From: Betaproteobacteria bacterium | Lineage (GTDB): Bacteria > Pseudomonadota > Gammaproteobacteria > Burkholderiales > Burkholderiaceae_C | NCBI GenBank assembly: GCA_947453725.1 | Contig: CANGHH010000009.1 | Location: forward strand, 124,001-188,000 | DNA: 64,000 nucleotides | Reading direction: 5' to 3' | Part shown: piece after piece, positions 60,060 to 64,000 of the stretch | How the letters are laid out: each line of letters begins with the position of its first letter | Numbering within the stretch: position 1 is the first letter of the stretch | Position numbers and translations under genes: made by a program | Notes under the pieces: generated by a model | Told to the model about the DNA's origin: nothing | Seen by the model: only the letters and a program-made list of their open reading frames with translations | The model's database searches: none

Positions 60060-61010
60060 TCAAGCCGGCAACTCGGCGCGACGCGGCAGGTCGGCACCCC
60101 GGCGGGAACAGGTGATGGCCGCCGCCCGCGCCGCAAAGGTCAGCACGGCCGCCAGATCGGCGGCACCCAGCCTGCGCAGCGCCGCGCGGTTCAGCAGCCC
60201 GCGTTCGGCCAGCGCCGTCAGCAGAGCGGCCTGGAAGGTGTCGCCGGCGCCCACGGTGTCGACGACCGGCACCGCCACCGGCGGCACCGCCACATGGTCG
60301 CTCGCCGTCCAGGCCCAGGCCCCTTCGCCGCCGCGCGTCACCACCACCAGCGCCACGCCGGCGGCCAGCCACCGCGCCGCCAGCTCGGCCGCCGCCACGC
60401 CGGGGTAGAGCAGACCCAGGTCCTCGTCGCTGACCTTCAACAGCTGGGTGCGCGGCAGCATCCAGGCCAGCGTGTCGCGCCAGCGCTGGATGTCGGGCTC
60501 GACCTTGAGCCGGATGTTGGGGTCGTAGGCGATGACCGCGCGTTCGCCTTCGCTTTCAAGGTCGCGCACCGTCTCGCGTTCGATCAAGGCCCGCTGCGTG
60601 GCGGCCACCGGCTCGACGACCATCGTGTAGCTGCCGAACTGATAGGCCGGCACCGCCGGCACCCGGGCCAGCGCCGACAGCGGCAGCAGGCGGTCGGCCG
60701 CGCCTTCGCCGTAGAAGGCGTAGTTCGGCACGCCCTGCGCGTCGAGGCCGACCAGGCTCAGCGTGGCCGGCGCCTCGATGCGCACGGTGCAGGCGGTGTC
60801 GACCGCTTCGTCGTGCAGCGCCTGCATCAGGCGGTCGCCGAGGAAGCCGCTGGACACGCCGCCGAAGAAGGCCGCCGGCTGCCCCAGGCGGCGCAGGCCG
60901 ATGGCCACGTTCAGCGGGCTGCCGCCGATGCGCGCATCCAGCGCCAGGCCGCTGGCCGTGGGGTCGGCGGCAAACACGTCCATCAGGGCTTCACCGCACA
61001 CCACCACCAT
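60060..61010 (-). CDS. PfkB-family carbohydrate kinase (fructokinase-like)
   Basis: ATP-dependent sugar kinase of 316 residues. N-terminal VVCGEALMDVFAADP, substrate loop GGSPLNVAIGLRRLGQ and FFGGVSSGFLGDRL; C-terminal PfkB signature DTVGAGDTFQAALLTAL with the catalytic Asp. Closest in style to fructokinases, but exact sugar cannot be read. Stands alone, convergent with the MATE gene and divergent from the antiporter. Confidence 0.88.
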   Translation of the reverse strand: MVVVCGEALMDVFAADPTASGLALDARIGGSPLNVAIGLRRLGQPAAFFGGVSSGFLGDRLMQALHDEAVDTACTVRIEAPATLSLVGLDAQGVPNYAFYGEGAADRLLPLSALARVPAVPAYQFGSYTMVVEPVAATQRALIERETVRDLESEGERAVIAYDPNIRLKVEPDIQRWRDTLAWMLPRTQLLKVSDEDLGLLYPGVAAAELAARWLAAGVALVVVTRGGEGAWAWTASDHVAVPPVAVPVVDTVGAGDTFQAALLTALAERGLLNRAALRRLGAADLAAVLTFAARAAAITCSRRGADLPRRAELPA

Positions 61011-61076
61011 CTCGCGCTCCAGGCATTGACCTCAGCGGGAACTATAGAGTCGCGGCTCGTTCCGACCCAGTGCCGC

Positions 61077-62276
61077 ATGAACACGACCGAGCTTTTCCTG
61101 ATCGCGATGCTGATCGTCTTCAGCCTGCCCTACCTGATCTGGCGCCTGGGCCGCACCGAGTACTGGGCGCCGCTGGTGGTGGTGCAGATCGTCACCGGCA
61201 TCCTGCTCGGGCCCGGCGTGCTGGGCCTGCTGGCGCCCGAGGCCTACCGATTCGTCTTCACGCCGGCCGTCATCGGCAGCCTGAACAGCATAGCCTGGTG
61301 GGCGGTGATGCTCTTCGTGTGGATCGCCGGCATCGAGCTCGACCTGTCGCAGGCCTGGCGGCACCGGCGCGAAAGCGGCATCACCGCCGGCCTGGCGCTG
61401 GGCATGCCGCTGCTCTTCGGCGGTGGCGCGGCCGTCGCGATGCTGGCCACGCCCGGCTGGGTCGGCGAACGGGCGCTGAGCTGGCAGTTCGTGCTCGGCG
61501 TGGGCATGTCCTGCGCCGTGACCGCGCTGCCGATCCTGATCCTGTTCATGGAAAAGCTGGACATCCTGCGGCGGCCCATCGGCCAGCGCATCCTGCGCTA
61601 CGCCAGCCTCGACGACATTGCCATCTGGGGCGTGCTGGCACTGATCCTGATGGACTGGCAGCGCGTCGGCAAGCAGGCCTTCTTCCTGGCCGCCTTCGGC
61701 CTCGTCGGCTACGCCTTGCGCCAGCTGATGGTGCGGATCCCGGAACGCGACCGCTGGTACGCCGGGCTGATCTGGCTGGCCGCGTGCGGCCTGGGCGCCG
61801 ACTGGTCGGGCCTGCACTACATGGTCGGCGCCTTCCTGGCCGGTGCCATCATGGACAGCGACTGGTTCGACCAGAAGCAGATGGACGCGCTGCGCCACCA
61901 TGTGTTGCTGGTGGTGATGCCGGTCTTCTTCCTGAGCACCGGGCTGCGCACCAACTGGGCCATCGGCGGCTACGCGGTGTTCATCGCGGCGGCCTGGCTG
62001 CTGCTGGCCAGCGTGGTCGGCAAGCTGATCGGCGTCCACCTCGCTGGCCGCCTGCTGGGCTGGGCCCGCGGCGAGGCCAGCCTGATCGGCTGGCTGTTGC
62101 AGACCAAGGCGCTGATCATGATCATCTTCGCCAATGTGCTGCTCGACAAACAGCTGATCACCAACGCCACCTTCACCGCCTTGCTGCTGATGGCGGTGGG
62201 CAGCACCATGCTGACGGTGCCCATCGTGTCGCCGATGCTGGCGAGGCTGAAGGCGCTGCTGGGCAAGTCCAGCTGA
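61077..62276 (+). CDS. CPA2-type cation/proton antiporter (NhaP/KefB-like)
   Basis: Inner-membrane antiporter of 399 residues with about twelve helices. Features: LVVVQIVTGILLGPGVLGLL, GIELDLSQAWRHRRESG, VGMSCAVTALPILI, ASLDDIAIWGVLALILMD (acidic ion-binding pair) and FFLSTGLRTNW. No C-terminal nucleotide-binding domain, so not a full KefB/C. Exchanges Na+ or K+ for protons; ion preference not clear. Confidence 0.86.
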   Translation: MNTTELFLIAMLIVFSLPYLIWRLGRTEYWAPLVVVQIVTGILLGPGVLGLLAPEAYRFVFTPAVIGSLNSIAWWAVMLFVWIAGIELDLSQAWRHRRESGITAGLALGMPLLFGGGAAVAMLATPGWVGERALSWQFVLGVGMSCAVTALPILILFMEKLDILRRPIGQRILRYASLDDIAIWGVLALILMDWQRVGKQAFFLAAFGLVGYALRQLMVRIPERDRWYAGLIWLAACGLGADWSGLHYMVGAFLAGAIMDSDWFDQKQMDALRHHVLLVVMPVFFLSTGLRTNWAIGGYAVFIAAAWLLLASVVGKLIGVHLAGRLLGWARGEASLIGWLLQTKALIMIIFANVLLDKQLITNATFTALLLMAVGSTMLTVPIVSPMLARLKALLGKSS

Positions 62277-62331
62277 GGGCGCCGGGCCCGGGTGCAGCGG
62301 TGCCTGTAAGAGCCGGTTACATTGGCAGGAC

Positions 62332-62352
62332 AGGGCGCACGCCGCGCCCTTT
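62332..62352 (+). terminator. Hairpin after antiporter gene
   Basis: AGGGCGC-ACGCC-GCGCCCT, a perfect 7-base stem with a 5-base loop followed by TT. It lies 55 bases after the antiporter stop. The T-run is short, so a weak intrinsic terminator. Confidence 0.5.
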
Positions 62353-62422
62353 CGCGATGGCCCGCGCGACCCCAGGCGGCGTCCCGCTCGGTGCTCCCAT
62401 TCATCCCCTACGGACAGGTGCA

Positions 62423-64000
62423 ATGCGTTATTTGCTCGGTTTTCTGACGGTTTTGGCGAGTCTGTCGGCCCACGCCGCCGACCCTTTCGACGACAAGTTC
62501 CGTCAGCTCGACGAACTGTTGCCGACGCCCAATGTCTACCGCACCGCATCCGGCGCACCCGGTCATGCCTACTGGCAGCAGCGCGCCGATTACGTGATCC
62601 GGGCCAGCCTCGACGAGAACAAGCACCAGATCACCGGCAGCGAAAAAATCACCTACCAGAACAATTCGCCCGACACGTTGAATTACCTGTGGCTGCAGGT
62701 CGACCAGAACCACTACCGGCCCGACGCCGAATCGCGTTCGGCCGCCGCCATCATGAACAAGGAGGCCTGGATCAGCCCGCGCGAAGGCCCTGAAGGCAGC
62801 GATGGCAGCAACGTCAAGTTCGACCTCATCCGCAGCGTGATCGACGGCCGCAGCTTCGACGGCGGCATGCAGGTCAGCAATGTCGCGGCCGGCGGCAAGC
62901 CGCTGAAATTCACCGTCAACAAGACGATGATGCGCATCGACCTGCCGGCGCCGCTGAAGTCGGGCGAGCGCTTCGTGCTGACGCTGGACTGGAAATACAC
63001 GATCAGCGAACAGAAAGTGCTGGGTGGCCGTTCGGGGGTCGAGTTCTTCGAGGGCAGCAAGAACGCGCTCTACGAAATTGCCCAGTGGTTCCCGCGCATG
63101 GCCGCCTACTACGACGCCAAGGGCTGGCAGCACAAGCAGTTCCTGGGTTCCGGCGAATTCACGCTGGAATTCGGCGATTACGACGTCAGCCTGACAGTGC
63201 CCGCCGACCACGTGGTGGCCGCCACCGGCGAATTGCAGAATGCCGACGAGGTCTTGTCGGCTGTCCAGCGAGAACGCCTCAAGCAGGCCCGCAGCGCCAG
63301 CCAGCCGGTCTTGATCGTGACCCCGGACGAAGCCGAATTGGCCGAGAAATCGCGCAGCGACCGACAGAAAACCTGGCGTTTCAAGGCCGCCAATGTGCGC
63401 GACTTCGCTTTCGCGTCCAGCCGCAAATTCATCTGGGACGCGCAGGGCTACAAGAAGGACAAGACCGACACGCTGGCGATGTCCTTCTACCCGAAGGAAG
63501 GCAACCCGCTGTGGGGTCAGTTCAGCACCCAGGCGGTGATCCACACCATCGAGCAGTACAACCGCTACAGCCTCGATTACCCGTATCCGGTGGCGATCTC
63601 GGTGAACGGTCCGGTCGGCGGCATGGAATACCCGATGATCTGCTTCAACGGGCCGCGCCCGGTGAAGGACAAGAAGACCGGCGAGCTGAGCTATTCGAAG
63701 GGCGCCAAGTACGGCCTGATCTCGGTGATCATCCACGAGGTCGGCCACAACTATTACCCGATGATCATCAATTCCGATGAGCGTCAATGGACCTGGATGG
63801 ACGAGGGTCTGAACACCTTCGTGCAGTCGATCGCCGAACGCGCCTGGGAAGAAAAGTACCCTTCCGGCCGCGGCGACCCGCGCAAGATCGTGGATTACAT
63901 GCGCAGTCGCAATCAGGTGCCGATCATGACCAATTCCGAATCGCTGCTGCAATTCGGACCCAATGCCTACGCCAAGCCGGCTGCAGCGCTGACCATCCTG
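62423..64000 (+). CDS. M1-family metallopeptidase, exported (3' end beyond window)
   Basis: Aminopeptidase-type zinc peptidase; 526 residues are visible before the window ends. Signal peptide MRYLLGFLTVLASLSAHAA. The exopeptidase-type motif is GPVGGMEYP (GGMEY form) near residue 395, and the zinc site HEVGHNYYP at 438-446 is followed 18 residues after HExxH by Glu461 in WMDEGLNTF. GC content and codon use look a little less extreme than elsewhere. Periplasmic or secreted peptide breakdown is likely. Confidence 0.9.
   Translation, partial: MRYLLGFLTVLASLSAHAADPFDDKFRQLDELLPTPNVYRTASGAPGHAYWQQRADYVIRASLDENKHQITGSEKITYQNNSPDTLNYLWLQVDQNHYRPDAESRSAAAIMNKEAWISPREGPEGSDGSNVKFDLIRSVIDGRSFDGGMQVSNVAAGGKPLKFTVNKTMMRIDLPAPLKSGERFVLTLDWKYTISEQKVLGGRSGVEFFEGSKNALYEIAQWFPRMAAYYDAKGWQHKQFLGSGEFTLEFGDYDVSLTVPADHVVAATGELQNADEVLSAVQRERLKQARSASQPVLIVTPDEAELAEKSRSDRQKTWRFKAANVRDFAFASSRKFIWDAQGYKKDKTDTLAMSFYPKEGNPLWGQFSTQAVIHTIEQYNRYSLDYPYPVAISVNGPVGGMEYPMICFNGPRPVKDKKTGELSYSKGAKYGLISVIIHEVGHNYYPMIINSDERQWTWMDEGLNTFVQSIAERAWEEKYPSGRGDPRKIVDYMRSRNQVPIMTNSESLLQFGPNAYAKPAAALTIL

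Noticed and set aside
61026..61048. Possible sigma-70 promoter TTGACC with TATAGA before the antiporter gene
   Set aside because: Spacing between the two hexamers is only 11 bases, too short for a usual promoter.
1..64000. CRISPR arrays, rRNA and tRNA genes
   Set aside because: No regularly spaced repeats and no cloverleaf or rRNA-like stretches noticed when reading both strands.

Overview
This is about 64 kb of very GC-rich, densely coding DNA. Gene content and protein style suggest a betaproteobacterium of the order Burkholderiales (Comamonadaceae, Rubrivivax or Ideonella-like): many Bug-type solute-binding proteins, a tph-type terephthalate operon, Kup, proteobacterial GshA and TruD. Species cannot be assigned from sequence alone. 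I saw no rRNA, tRNA, insertion sequence, prophage or CRISPR array. Genes are packed into operons with ATGA, GTGA or TGATG stop/start overlaps.

Region by region. (1) 1-6897: nucleoside salvage, with a minus-strand operon for a BMP-family binding protein, ABC ATPase, two permeases, cytidine deaminase and purine nucleoside phosphorylase, and a divergent adenosine deaminase. (2) 6902-9515: three hydrolases (S66 LD-carboxypeptidase, VanX/DdpX-type dipeptidase, M48 protease), then a Crp/Fnr regulator. (3) 10330-12015: a decayed signalling locus holding a response regulator, a receiver/cyclase fusion left by deletion, a histidine-kinase tail remnant and a LuxR-type regulator. (4) 12221-16267: a KdpD/KdpE-like two-component system followed by the potassium transporter Kup.

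(5) 16307-41360 is a large catabolic region for aromatic acids. A ten-gene minus-strand operon (26087 down to 16307) encodes a fumarylpyruvate-hydrolase-like enzyme, a gentisate-dioxygenase-like bicupin, a Rieske oxygenase pair, then three c-type cytochromes interleaved with two thiamine-diphosphate (ThDP) enzymes that carry twin-arginine signal peptides, and finally a LigW-like decarboxylase. The ThDP/cytochrome part looks like a periplasmic oxidative 2-oxoacid system and is the best candidate here for undescribed biology. Divergently lie a Bug protein, a class II aldolase-family protein, and (convergent) an acetoacetyl-CoA-synthetase-like enzyme with two peptide-type binding proteins. A Yej/Dpp-type ABC transporter and a tphC-A2-A3-B terephthalate operon follow on the plus strand. 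The tph operon has no reductase (tphA1) or regulator (tphR) in this window.

(6) 41376-46741: an M20-family protein with altered metal ligands, a DUF885 peptidase and an orphan molybdopterin-binding oxidoreductase. (7) 46870-49286: gshA, then a VapBC toxin-antitoxin pair behind a perfect palindrome. (8) 49297-56369: cell-wall recycling (PBP4-type enzyme, BadF-type amino-sugar kinase, AmiD-like amidase, GHL10 hydrolase, MurQ, NagX-like membrane protein). (9) 56412-64000: a DUF1428 protein, a small exported peptide, TruD, a MarR/MATE efflux pair, a PfkB sugar kinase, a CPA2-type antiporter and the 5' part of an M1 metallopeptidase gene.

All functions are read from translated motifs and family knowledge; no database search was run. 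Start codons were chosen from Shine-Dalgarno sites, stop/start overlaps, signal peptides and family N-termini.
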